A stretch of DNA of 64,000 bases from Pseudomonas sp. UBA5706. Its GTDB lineage: Bacteria > Pseudomonadota > Gammaproteobacteria > Pseudomonadales > Pseudomonadaceae. Under the pieces are notes generated by a model, which was not told the DNA's origin, did not search any database, and saw only the letters and a list, made by a program, of their open reading frames with translations. Positions 26,074 to 34,854 of the stretch are shown here, in pieces; position 1 is the stretch's first letter; the number at the start of each line of letters is the position of its first letter. The translations under genes were made by a program, and so were the position numbers. The stretch spans positions 169,507-233,506 of the forward strand of contig NZ_DIHC01000007.1 in assembly GCF_002419965.1 (NCBI RefSeq). The letters run 5' to 3'.

Positions 26074-26616
26074 TTACCACATCAAATCATCAGGAATCTT
26101 GTAGGCCGCATACGGATCATCGCCATCGGGCTCTTCGGTCGGTTCACTGAGCATCACGATCCGCCGCGGATCGCGCTCTTGAACCTTCAGCGCTGCCTCT
26201 CGCGGGATCACCTCGTACGTACCACCGTGGTGCACGATCGCCAACGAACCGTTACTCAGCTTACTGCGCATCAGCGAGTTCACCGACAGCCGCTTGACCT
26301 TCTTGTCATCGACGAAGTTGTAATAATCCTCGGTGGTCAGCTTCGGCAAGCGCGTCGCTTCGATCAATTGTTTGACCTGCGCGGTTCGGGCTTTCTGCTC
26401 GGCCTTTTCCTGTTGCTGGCGATTCAACTCCTGGTCGCGCCTGGCCTTTTCCACCATGGCTTCCTGGGCGGCACGCTGGGCGGCATCGTCGGCAGTCGCC
26501 TGGCCTTTATGCACCAGGCGTTGTTCTTTCTGCTTGGTCTTGGCGACCTGCTTGGCCTGCTTCTCGTTGACCAGACCTGCCTTGAGCAACTGGTCACGAA
26601 GGGAAATACCCGCCAT
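26074..26616 (-). CDS. DUF2058 domain-containing protein
   Basis: It has 180 residues. It starts M-A-G-I-S-L-R-D-Q-L-L-K-A-G-L-V, followed by a long, highly charged coiled coil (about 25-85, rich in Lys, Gln, Ala, Glu) and a C-terminal domain with D-Y-Y-N-F-V-D-D-K-K-V-K-R. This is the E. coli YaiL-type architecture; the family is described as nucleoprotein-like or polynucleotide-associated, with no firm function. The frame upstream of 26616 is rejected as non-family sequence. It lies 26 bases after mazG. Confidence 0.9.
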   Translation of the reverse strand: MAGISLRDQLLKAGLVNEKQAKQVAKTKQKEQRLVHKGQATADDAAQRAAQEAMVEKARRDQELNRQQQEKAEQKARTAQVKQLIEATRLPKLTTEDYYNFVDDKKVKRLSVNSLMRSKLSNGSLAIVHHGGTYEVIPREAALKVQERDPRRIVMLSEPTEEPDGDDPYAAYKIPDDLMW

Positions 26617-26642
26617 CTGTCTTCTCTCTCTAAATAGTCGAC

Positions 26643-27476
26643 TCAACCGCAGTTGGGCGCATGTTTTTCCTGACGCTTGGCTTCGCCCCAGAGCGCATCC
26701 ATCTCTTGAAGGCTGCAATCTTCGATGGGGCGGCCGGTATCGCGCAAGACCTGTTCGATAAAACGAAAGCGCCGCTCGAACTTACCGTTAGCGGCGCGCA
26801 GGGCATTTTCCGGATCCACCTTCAAATGGCGGGCCAGATTAACCACTACGAACAACAGGTCACCGATCTCTTCGTGAATGCCCGCGCTGTCGTTGTCGGC
26901 CATCGCTTCAAGGACTTCGCCCAGCTCTTCACGCACCTTATCAATGACCGGCAGCGCTTCTGGCCAGTCGAAACCCACCTGCGCCGCGCGCTTCTGCAAC
27001 TTGGCCGCGCGGGACAATGCTGGCAGTACATTTGGCACATCATCGAGCAGGGACAGTTGCTCCGGGACATGCGCCCTCTCGGCGCGCTCCTGGGCCTTTA
27101 TCTCCTCCCAACGATGTTTAACCTGATCCTCCGAGAGGCGCGGCGTTTCCAGCGGCGCGTACAGATCACCCGTAGGAAACACATGAGGATGGCGACGAAT
27201 CAGTTTGCGCGTGATGCCATCGACCACGCCATCGAACTCGAATCGCCCTTCTTCCCGCGCCAGTTGGCAGTAATAGACCACCTGAAACAGCAGATCGCCC
27301 AGCTCGCCGCGCAGGTCATCGAAATCCCCACGCTCGATAGCATCGGCGACTTCATAGGCTTCTTCAAGGGTATGCGGCACGATGGTGGCGTAGTTCTGCT
27401 TCACGTCCCACGGACAGCCGTACTGCGGATCGCGCAGACGGGCCATGAGGTTGAGCAGATCTTCTAGCTTGTACAT
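26643..27476 (-). CDS. mazG: Nucleoside triphosphate pyrophosphohydrolase MazG
   Basis: Hydrolyses (d)NTPs to monophosphates and can lower ppGpp under stress. It has 277 residues from M-Y-K-L-E-D-L-L. Two MazG domains are visible. The first has C-P-W-D and E-E-A-Y-E-V-A-D-A-I-E with E-L-G-D-L-L-F-Q-V (about 35-70). The second has R-E-E-L-G-E-V-L-E-A and E-E-I-G-D-L-L-F-V-V-V-N-L-A-R (about 185-220), each carrying the ExxE..ExxD metal motif. It follows relA by about 100 bases; that gap contains an imperfect repeat of AAGC/GCTTG character. Linkage to relA fits alarmone control. Confidence 0.95.
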   Translation of the reverse strand: MYKLEDLLNLMARLRDPQYGCPWDVKQNYATIVPHTLEEAYEVADAIERGDFDDLRGELGDLLFQVVYYCQLAREEGRFEFDGVVDGITRKLIRRHPHVFPTGDLYAPLETPRLSEDQVKHRWEEIKAQERAERAHVPEQLSLLDDVPNVLPALSRAAKLQKRAAQVGFDWPEALPVIDKVREELGEVLEAMADNDSAGIHEEIGDLLFVVVNLARHLKVDPENALRAANGKFERRFRFIEQVLRDTGRPIEDCSLQEMDALWGEAKRQEKHAPNCG

Positions 27477-27573
27477 TCGCGAATCTCTTCTCTCACAGCC
27501 ATAAGCCGCAAGCCCCAAGTTGCAAGCAGTCCCTAGGCAACTTGCAGCTTGGCGCTTGAAGCTCCTGGCTGTT

Positions 27574-29817
27574 TTATGGCGTCCGGTTACGCCGGGTTTC
27601 GATGATGTTCGGCAACTGGGAAATCCGTCCCAGCAGACGCCCCAGCGCATCCAGCCCCGGAATCTCGATGGTCAGCGACATCAATGCCGTGTTGTCTTCC
27701 TTGTTGGAGCGGGTGTTGACCGCCAGCACGTTGATGCGCTCGTTGAGCAGCACTTGAGACACGTCGCGCAGCAGGCCGGAACGGTCGTAGGCGCGGATGA
27801 TGATGTCCACCGGATAGGTGAGCACCGGCACCGGCCCCCAACTGACCTGGATGATGCGCTCGGGTTCGCGTCCGCCCAGCTGCAATACAGACGCACAGTC
27901 CTGGCGGTGGATGCTCACGCCGCGACCCTGGGTGATGTAGCCGACGATGGCATCGCCCGGCAACGGCTGGCAGCAACCCGCCATCTGCGTCATCAGGTTG
28001 CCGACGCCCTGGATCTGAATGTCGCCACGCTTGCCCGGTTTATAACCCGTCGCCTTGCGCGGAATCAGCTCCAGCTGTTCGTTGCCGCGCTCCGGTTCGA
28101 CCAGTTGCTGTGCCAGATTGACCAGTTGCGCCAAGCGCAGATCGCCAGCGCCAAGGGCGGCGAACATGTCTTCGGCGATCTTCATGTTGGCCTTTTCCGC
28201 CAACTTGTCAAAATCCACCTGCGGCAACGCCAGACGCGCCAGTTCGCGCTCAAGCAGCACCTTGCCGGCTGCGACGTTCTGATCGCGGGCCTGCAGCTTG
28301 AACCAGTGAACGATCTTCGCCCGCGCCCGCGAGGTGGTGATGTAGCCCAGGTTCGAGTTCAGCCAGTCGCGGCTCGGCGTGCCGTGCTTGCTGGTGATGA
28401 TCTCGACCTGCTCACCGGTCTGCAGGCTGTAGTTGAGCGGCACGATGCGCCCGTTGATCTTGGCGCCACGGCAGTTATGACCGATCTCAGTGTGCACGCG
28501 ATAGGCGAAGTCCAGCGGTGTGGCGCCTTTGGGCAGGTCGATGGCATGACCATCGGGAGTAAACACATAGACCCGATCCGGTTCGATATCGACCCGCAGC
28601 TGCTCGGCCAGACCACCAATGTCGCCAAGCTCTTCGTGCCACTCCAGCACCTGACGCAGCCAGGAGATTTTCTCCTCGTAGTGGTTGGAACCGGATTTGA
28701 CGTCGGTGCCCTTGTAACGCCAATGCGCGCAGACGCCAAGCTCGGCCTCTTCATGCATGGCGTGGGTGCGGATCTGCACCTCCAGCACCTTGCCTTCCGG
28801 ACCGATCACTGCGGTGTGCAACGAGCGATAGCCGTTTTCCTTGGGGTTGGCGATGTAGTCGTCGAACTCCTTGGGAATGTGCCGCCAGAGGGTGTGGACG
28901 ATGCCCAATGCGGTGTAGCAGTCGCGCATTTCCGGCACCAGCACGCGAACGGCACGAACGTCGTAAATCTGGCTGAACTCAAGACCCTTGCGCTGCATTT
29001 TGCGCCAGATCGAATAGATGTGTTTGGCACGACCGCTGATATCGGCCGTGACTCCTGTGGCCAGCAGTTCGTTTTCCAGCTGCGACATAACATCGGTGAT
29101 GAAGCGTTCGCGATCGAGGCGACGCTCATGCAGCAACTTGGCGATCTGCTTGTATTGCTCAGGCTCCAGATAGCGGAAGGACAGGTCCTCCAGCTCCCAC
29201 TTGATGTGGCCGATACCAAGACGATGGGCCAGCGGTGCATAGATGTCGAAGACCTCCCGGGCGACCCGGTTGCGCTTTTCGTCATCGGTATTCTTCACCG
29301 CGCGGATGGCGCATGTGCGCTCGGCGAGCTTGATCAGCGCGACGCGCACGTCATCGACCATGGCCACCAGCATCTTGCGCAGGTTTTCCACCTGAGCCTG
29401 AGTGCCGAGCACCAGCGACTGCCGCGGGCTGAGGCTGGCACTGATTGCCGCCATGCGCAGCACGCCGTCGATCAGCTTGGTGACGGTTGGGCCAAAACGC
29501 TGGCCGACGTCGGACAGAGGAATCTTGCCTTCACGCACCGCGCGGTAAAGCACGGCGGCGATCAGTGAATCCTGGTCGAGTTTGAGGTCGGCCAGGATTT
29601 CAGCGATTTCCAGGCCCGTCTGGAAACTCGACGTGCCTTCCGCCCAGAGATTCTTGGCGGCGTTGTCCTGTTGCTCGGCTTGCCGGGCGAATTCACAGGC
29701 TTCTTTCAACGCCTGTCGATCCACTGCGAGGTCGACGCTGACCACATGATCAAGCCATGCGTCGAGGTTGATACTGCCGTCTGTGTTTATCGGCTGGTGT
29801 GCTCTCACCTGTACCAT
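27574..29817 (-). CDS. relA: GTP pyrophosphokinase RelA
   Basis: Ribosome-linked (p)ppGpp synthetase of the stringent response. It has 747 residues. The N-terminal hydrolase-like domain lacks the His-Asp pair (the region reads L-Y-R-A-V-R-E-G), as expected for synthetase-only RelA. The synthetase domain has G-R-A-K-H-I-Y-S-I-W-R-K-M and the RelA-type E-F-D-D-Y-I at about 317-322, with N-G-Y-R-S-L-H-T. A TGS domain follows (V-Y-V-F-T-P-D-G near 415), then a zinc-finger-like helical region and a C-terminal ACT domain (from about 665). It is separated from rlmD by 161 bases. A separate SpoT is expected elsewhere. Confidence 0.97.
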   Translation of the reverse strand: MVQVRAHQPINTDGSINLDAWLDHVVSVDLAVDRQALKEACEFARQAEQQDNAAKNLWAEGTSSFQTGLEIAEILADLKLDQDSLIAAVLYRAVREGKIPLSDVGQRFGPTVTKLIDGVLRMAAISASLSPRQSLVLGTQAQVENLRKMLVAMVDDVRVALIKLAERTCAIRAVKNTDDEKRNRVAREVFDIYAPLAHRLGIGHIKWELEDLSFRYLEPEQYKQIAKLLHERRLDRERFITDVMSQLENELLATGVTADISGRAKHIYSIWRKMQRKGLEFSQIYDVRAVRVLVPEMRDCYTALGIVHTLWRHIPKEFDDYIANPKENGYRSLHTAVIGPEGKVLEVQIRTHAMHEEAELGVCAHWRYKGTDVKSGSNHYEEKISWLRQVLEWHEELGDIGGLAEQLRVDIEPDRVYVFTPDGHAIDLPKGATPLDFAYRVHTEIGHNCRGAKINGRIVPLNYSLQTGEQVEIITSKHGTPSRDWLNSNLGYITTSRARAKIVHWFKLQARDQNVAAGKVLLERELARLALPQVDFDKLAEKANMKIAEDMFAALGAGDLRLAQLVNLAQQLVEPERGNEQLELIPRKATGYKPGKRGDIQIQGVGNLMTQMAGCCQPLPGDAIVGYITQGRGVSIHRQDCASVLQLGGREPERIIQVSWGPVPVLTYPVDIIIRAYDRSGLLRDVSQVLLNERINVLAVNTRSNKEDNTALMSLTIEIPGLDALGRLLGRISQLPNIIETRRNRTP

Positions 29818-29978
29818 GTTGCTTACCTTCCCTACGGCGCGATGAAATGCGCCATCAGTCGCCGGCCTTCTTCAGCGCATGCTCCTTGCGGGCCTTGCAA
29901 GGTCTCGCATGCGCGGGCCAGTCGGATTAGACGAGACTCCGTGTGAAGCACCGATTCAACTCCTTGAACTCTGTTGCC

Positions 29979-31334
29979 TCACTTACTCGCTTCAAATAAC
30001 GCCATCGCCTCGACATGCGCTGTCTGCGGAAACATATCGAGAATTCCGGCACGTTTTAAACAGTAGCCCTGCCTGATCAATTCGGCTGTGTCGCGGGCCA
30101 GCGTTGCCGGGTTGCACGACACATACACCAATCGTTCGGCGCCCAGTTTCCTGAGTTTGCCGACCACCTCGAACGCCCCGTCACGCGGAGGATCGAGCAG
30201 TACCGCGGAAAAACCTTCCGCCACCCAGGACGCCTTGTCCAGCGGCTGCGACAGATCCGCCCGATGAAACTGCACATTATGCAAACCATTACTCATTGCG
30301 TTGGCGGTCGCGCGCCGGACCATGATCTCGACGCCCTCCACTGCCACCACCTCGCGGGCGATTTGTGCCAGCGGTAAAGCGAAGTTACCAAGCCCGCAGA
30401 ACAAGTCCAGCACTCGTTCATCGGGACGGGGCGCAAGCCACGAAAGTGCCTGTTCGACCATCGCCGTATTGACCTGTGCGTTGACCTGCACGAAGTCGCC
30501 GGGACGATACGCCAGCTCCAGATTCCAGGGCTCCAGGCCGTAACCCAGTTGCGCCGAAGCGTCCGTCGCCTGCGGCTCACCCTCACCCTGCAGCCAAAGC
30601 TGAGCGTCATGGATGATGCAGAAGGCTTCAAGGATGGCGAGATCGCGGTCGGCCAGCGGCGCGGTGTGGCGTAGCAGAACCGCATTGGCCGAACCGCTGA
30701 ACAACTCGACGTGCCCCAGCGCCTGCGGCTTGCTAAGACCGGCGAGCATGGCGGGCAACGCGGTCATGATCGGCTGCAGGGCCTGTACCAGCACCGGGCA
30801 TTCTTCAATGGCGACGATGTCCTGACTCGACGCCGCCCGAAAGCCCACATCCAGCCGTTTGCCTTTGGCATCCCAGCGTACGGCGATGCGCGCCCGTCGG
30901 CGGTACGCGTATTCGTCACCGGTCAGAGGGGCAGCCCACTCTTCGGGTTCGACTCCGGCGACGCGACTCAACTGCTCGGCGAGCATGCGCTGTTTCAGGG
31001 CAAGCTGCTCCTGGCGAGGCATCTGCTGCACGCTGCAACCGCCGCAACGGCCGAAATGCTTGCAAGGGGCGGGGCGGCGCAGGGCGCTGGCCTGAAATAC
31101 TCGCTCGGTGCGCGCCTCGACCACCTTGCCGTGGGCACCCAACACCCGCGCTTCGACGTCTTCGCCCGCCAGACTGCCGCTGACAAACCAGGTGCGGCCG
31201 TCCACGAAGCCAATGCCACGACCGTCGTTGGCCAGCCGCTCGATATTCAAACGTTGCTTTTTACCGGTGGGGACCTGCGTTGTCCGGGTGCCGCCGCTGG
31301 GCTGGAAACGCAGGCCTGTTTCACGCTTGGCCAT
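29979..31334 (-). CDS. rlmD: 23S rRNA (uracil-1939-C5)-methyltransferase
   Basis: S-adenosylmethionine-dependent methylation of 23S rRNA U1939. It has 451 residues. An N-terminal TRAM-like RNA-binding region (about 25-75: I-E-R-L-A-N-D-G-R-G-I-G) precedes the iron-sulphur cluster C-K-H-F-G-R-C-G-G-C (about 92-101), whose fourth cysteine follows near 178. The methyltransferase core has V-L-D-L-F-C-G-L-G-N-F-A-L-P-L, L-L-D-P-P-R-D-G-A and the nucleophile in Y-V-S-C-N-P-A-T-L. Its ATG shares a base with the cysM stop (TGATG). Confidence 0.96.
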   Translation of the reverse strand: MAKRETGLRFQPSGGTRTTQVPTGKKQRLNIERLANDGRGIGFVDGRTWFVSGSLAGEDVEARVLGAHGKVVEARTERVFQASALRRPAPCKHFGRCGGCSVQQMPRQEQLALKQRMLAEQLSRVAGVEPEEWAAPLTGDEYAYRRRARIAVRWDAKGKRLDVGFRAASSQDIVAIEECPVLVQALQPIMTALPAMLAGLSKPQALGHVELFSGSANAVLLRHTAPLADRDLAILEAFCIIHDAQLWLQGEGEPQATDASAQLGYGLEPWNLELAYRPGDFVQVNAQVNTAMVEQALSWLAPRPDERVLDLFCGLGNFALPLAQIAREVVAVEGVEIMVRRATANAMSNGLHNVQFHRADLSQPLDKASWVAEGFSAVLLDPPRDGAFEVVGKLRKLGAERLVYVSCNPATLARDTAELIRQGYCLKRAGILDMFPQTAHVEAMALFEASK

Positions 31335-32236
31335 CAGTTGGGCGCATCGTAGACACCCGTCGACAGGTAACGGTCGCCACGGTCACAGATGATCGCAACC
31401 ATGACCGCATTCTCCACCTCCTGGGACAGTCGTAACATGCCGGCCACGGCGCCGCCCGAGGACACGCCACAGAAGATGCCTTCCTCGCGAGCCAGACGAC
31501 GCATCACGTCCTCGGCTTCGTCCTGGGCCATGTCCATGATGCGGTCAACGCGGTCCGCCTGATAGATTTTCGGCAGGTATTCATGGGGCCAGCGCCGGAT
31601 ACCCGGAATTGCCGAGCCGTCCATGGGCTGCAGGCCGACGATGCGAATCTCTGGATTCTGCTCCTTGAGAAAGCGTGAGGTGCCCATGATGGTGCCGGTG
31701 GTGCCCATGGAACTGACGAAATGGGTGATGGTGCCGGCGGTCTGCCGCCAGATTTCCGGGCCGGTGCCGACGTAATGCGCTTGGGGGTTATCGCCGTTGG
31801 CGAACTGATCCAGCACCTTGCCACGACCTTCGGCCTGCATGCGTTCGGCCAAGTCACGCGCACCTTCCATGCCTTCCTCTTTGCTGACCAGAATCAGCTC
31901 GGCGCCATAGGCGGTCATCGCGGCCTTGCGTTCTGCACTGGAGTTGTCGGGCATGATAAGAATCATTCGATAACCCTTGATTGCCGCAGCCATGGCCAGG
32001 GCAATGCCGGTGTTGCCGGACGTCGCTTCGATCAGGGTGTCGCCCTGGTGGATCTGGCCGCGCAGTTCGGCACGGGTAATCATCGACAGCGCCGGTCGGT
32101 CTTTCACTGAGCCGGCCGGATTGTTGCCTTCAAGCTTGAGCAGCAGCGTATTGCTGGTATTCCCCGCCATGCGTTGCAGACGCACCAGCGGGGTGTTGCC
32201 GACGCAATCGGCGATGGTTTGATACTGCAGGGTCAT
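31334..32236 (-). CDS. cysM: Cysteine synthase B
   Basis: PLP-dependent O-acetylserine sulphhydrylase, B type, able to use thiosulphate. It has 300 residues. The PLP lysine is in N-P-A-G-S-V-K-D-R-P-A (about 40-50), the substrate loop in E-A-T-S-G-N-T-G-I-A-L near 70, and the phosphate-binding G-T-T-G-T-I-M-G near 176. M-P-D-N-S-S-A-E-R is the B-type signature. Translation is coupled to rlmD. The 223 bases before it hold the promoter and an inverted repeat near 32385-32405 (gcgatcggtcgc). Confidence 0.96.
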   Translation of the reverse strand: MTLQYQTIADCVGNTPLVRLQRMAGNTSNTLLLKLEGNNPAGSVKDRPALSMITRAELRGQIHQGDTLIEATSGNTGIALAMAAAIKGYRMILIMPDNSSAERKAAMTAYGAELILVSKEEGMEGARDLAERMQAEGRGKVLDQFANGDNPQAHYVGTGPEIWRQTAGTITHFVSSMGTTGTIMGTSRFLKEQNPEIRIVGLQPMDGSAIPGIRRWPHEYLPKIYQADRVDRIMDMAQDEAEDVMRRLAREEGIFCGVSSGGAVAGMLRLSQEVENAVMVAIICDRGDRYLSTGVYDAPN

Positions 32237-32459
32237 GGCGTGTTCGCGATCCGGACGTGCGGGGGTCGCCTATCATACCGGCAATCGCCCCAAGCCCATA
32301 TCACGCAAAGTGAGGTGCATAGGGCAAAAAGGAATAAGAGGGCTCTTTTCTGCTTGATCACTGTGGTGATGCGACTTGCTGGCAGGAGTGGGCGATCGGT
32401 CGCGATGCCGATTGCAAACAGTTCGCTAACGCCGGGAAGCACTGATACGGGCAAGGGTC

Positions 32460-33857
32460 TCATCCGCCGACACCCGCTTCGGCATCCCTGGCAGGCAACC
32501 GCATGATCATCCGCAACCCTTGATGGGTGTTCTCGGCCCACATGTCGCCGCCCTGCAAGCGCAGGGAGTTGCGGGCAATGCTCAGGCCCAGACCGAAGCC
32601 GCCGTCACCGGGCCGCGCTCCGTCGAGACGGATGAAAGGGGCGAAGATGTGTTCCAGATCACTGTCATCGACGCCGCCACCCTGATCCTCCAGCCACAGC
32701 AACCAGTCGGCGCCATCGCGCCGACCGTCCAGGCGCAATACGCCGTTGGGTGGAGAATGACGAATCGCATTACGCAGAATATTTTCCAGCGCCTGGGCCA
32801 GGGTATTCAGATGGCCACGCACCCAGCAACCGCTGTCCAGATCACAAACGAATTGGCGGGTCGGCCAGCAGCTCTCGAAACTGGCGTTGTCCACCAGCAT
32901 GTCCCACAACGCCAGCACCTGAATGTCTTCATCGGGCAGCTTTTCCCGCTCGGCGTCGAGCCACGCCAGGTGCAGGGTGTCATCAACCAGCCGGCGCATG
33001 CCCTCCACTTCCCGGCTCAAGCGCTCGCGCAACTGCGGCAGGTTCTGTTCGCTGTCACACGCTACGCGCAGGCGGCTCAAGGGCGTGCGCAGCTCGTGGG
33101 ACAGATCGCGCAGCAACTGCTGCTGGATCTGCACCGTCGATTGCAGGCGTGCGGCCATGTGGTCGAATGCGCGATTGAGCTCGCCCAGCTCATCCTGGCG
33201 CGAGGTCATCTGCGGGGACAGCCGACTGGACAGACGATCGGCGCGCCAGGCGTTGGCCTGCTCGCGCAACTGGTTGAGCGGACGAATCAGCAGCCGATAC
33301 AACCCTACGCAGAGCAACAGGGTGAACAGCGCCGGTATCAGGACATTAGTCAGCATTTGCCAGATGAAGGCGTGCTGTCCCGGCTTGAAGCGTTCAGGCA
33401 GTTCGATGATCAGGCTGCCGGCACTCGGTTGGCCGGGGAAAGGGATCTTCAACCACGGCGCGGTCTTTTGCCGTCTGCTCATGGGCCAATCTACGCCGCG
33501 CATGAACGTCAGCCGCTGCATCTGCCGGGCATCCAGCGGCACGCTGCCCAGGGATTGCAGGTCGCTGCCGATGACGCCCACCCAGCCGCTTTCATGCTGG
33601 CGCACGTCAAACAGCCATGCATCGACGCCCTTCTCGCTCCCGACATTCCAGGCCTGCCCGGCCTCGGCGGCGTAGCGGTTGAGCACGCGCCGTGCCTCAG
33701 GTGACAGAAAGGCATTCTGCGTTTCGAGGTAGCGCCCCCAGTACCAACTGAGCCAAATCATCAGCAGGCAAAAACCCACCAGCAGGACGGCCAGTTTCCA
33801 GAACAGCGAGTGCCTGCCCGGCAAGCGGGAACGTGACTCATGCACTCGATCAGGCAT
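32460..33857 (-). CDS. Two-component sensor histidine kinase (PirS-position)
   Basis: Inner-membrane kinase of 465 residues. TM1 is at about 20-41, a periplasmic region runs to about 165, TM2 is at about 168-190, then HAMP. The phosphorylated histidine is in L-S-H-E-L-R-T-P-L-S (about 248-257). N box L-E-N-I-L-R-N-A-I-R-H (about 360) and G box G-F-G-L-G-L-S-I-A complete the ATPase domain. The signal is unknown. It overlaps the response regulator gene by eight bases. The position between cysM and gacS matches where I recall pirRS in P. aeruginosa, but the pirA receptor gene is absent, so I withhold the name. Confidence 0.92.
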   Translation of the reverse strand: MPDRVHESRSRLPGRHSLFWKLAVLLVGFCLLMIWLSWYWGRYLETQNAFLSPEARRVLNRYAAEAGQAWNVGSEKGVDAWLFDVRQHESGWVGVIGSDLQSLGSVPLDARQMQRLTFMRGVDWPMSRRQKTAPWLKIPFPGQPSAGSLIIELPERFKPGQHAFIWQMLTNVLIPALFTLLLCVGLYRLLIRPLNQLREQANAWRADRLSSRLSPQMTSRQDELGELNRAFDHMAARLQSTVQIQQQLLRDLSHELRTPLSRLRVACDSEQNLPQLRERLSREVEGMRRLVDDTLHLAWLDAEREKLPDEDIQVLALWDMLVDNASFESCWPTRQFVCDLDSGCWVRGHLNTLAQALENILRNAIRHSPPNGVLRLDGRRDGADWLLWLEDQGGGVDDSDLEHIFAPFIRLDGARPGDGGFGLGLSIARNSLRLQGGDMWAENTHQGLRMIMRLPARDAEAGVGG

Positions 33858-34596
33858 CCGCTTGCGCTGCCGTCAGCGCATAACCCTTGCCCCACACCGT
33901 GCGCAATTCATGTGCTTCATAGCCGATGGCCTTGAGTTTGCGGCGAATCTGGCTGACGTGCATGTCCAGGCTACGGTCGTGCCGGGAATAACCACGTTGC
34001 AAGACATGCTGATACAGGAACGGTTTGCTCAGGACATCCTCCAGGTTGCGCCAAAGGGTCTCCAGCAGGCGGTACTCGCTGCGGGTCAGCTGCGCGGCCC
34101 CGCCAGCAAAGCTGACATCACACAGGACCTCGTCGAACGTTAGTTTGTCAGCGCCCGGATCGTCGGTGTTGCGGGCAATCGGCACTTGTGCGCTGCCGTT
34201 GAATCGCCGCTCCAGCTCCACCCGCCGCAGAATGGCTTCGATACGCACCCGCAGCTCATCGACACTAAAGGGCTTGGGCAGGTAGTCATCGGCACCGTTG
34301 CGAAAACCGGTGATGCGATCGGCCTCGGCACCCAGCGCCGACATCAGGATGACCGGTATCGAGTGTCGGCGACGCAGGTGGGTAAGGACGTCCAGCCCGT
34401 TCATGCCAGGTAGCAGTATGTCCATGAGCACTACGTCGAAGGACTGTTGCTGGGCACGGGCAAGGCCTTCTGCGCCGTTCTGGCACCAGGTGACGTGAAA
34501 GCCGCAACGATCCAGCTGATCATGGACAAACGCACCCAACACGGGATCGTCCTCGATCGCGAGTATGCTTGGACGGTGGATGATGGCGGGATTCAT
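33850..34596 (-). CDS. OmpR-family response regulator (PirR-position)
   Basis: It has 248 residues from M-N-P-A-I-I-H-R. The receiver has acidic residues E-D-D (about 15-17), the phosphorylated Asp in V-V-L-M-D-I-L-L-P-G (about 56-65) and the conserved Lys in Y-L-P-K-P-F-S (about 108-114). The C-terminal winged helix shows L-T-R-S-E-Y-R-L-L-E-T-L-W and D-M-H-V-S-Q-I-R-R-K-L. It is first in a two-gene operon with the sensor kinase and divergent from gacS. The 34597-34854 interval must hold both promoters. Confidence 0.92.
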   Translation of the reverse strand: MNPAIIHRPSILAIEDDPVLGAFVHDQLDRCGFHVTWCQNGAEGLARAQQQSFDVVLMDILLPGMNGLDVLTHLRRRHSIPVILMSALGAEADRITGFRNGADDYLPKPFSVDELRVRIEAILRRVELERRFNGSAQVPIARNTDDPGADKLTFDEVLCDVSFAGGAAQLTRSEYRLLETLWRNLEDVLSKPFLYQHVLQRGYSRHDRSLDMHVSQIRRKLKAIGYEAHELRTVWGKGYALTAAQADA

Positions 34597-34854
34597 TGGC
34601 GTCTGCGATTGATTCTCAAGGCGGCGATTATTCAAGATTGCCGGCTCGGGGGCAATGACGATGATCCGACTGAGGTGCAGGTATCTTCGCTGACTGCCAT
34701 TTAGCCGGGATGACACCTGCGCAAGTGGCTACACTGCGCACATTAATCAACGGCTGTTGCGCAAATAACGAGGCAACCCTGGCGCAGGCCTTGCTGCACT
34801 TATGCAGCTATGTTGAAGAGTCGGGCCTGTGACGAGATTGCTGGAGAGAAAAGT

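Noticed and set aside
27480..27573. Repeat-like sequence between relA and mazG considered as a mobile element end
   Set aside because: It is a short imperfect inverted repeat only; no transposase, target duplication or second copy was seen.
27520..29568. Long open frame of 682 codons on the strand opposite relA
   Set aside because: It lies wholly antisense to a clear relA, is rich in His, Gln, Arg and Asp as expected from reverse-strand bias of GC-rich genes, and has no domain.
32520..33704. 394-codon frame opposite the sensor kinase
   Set aside because: Antisense to an intact kinase with all its motifs; no independent ribosome site or domain.
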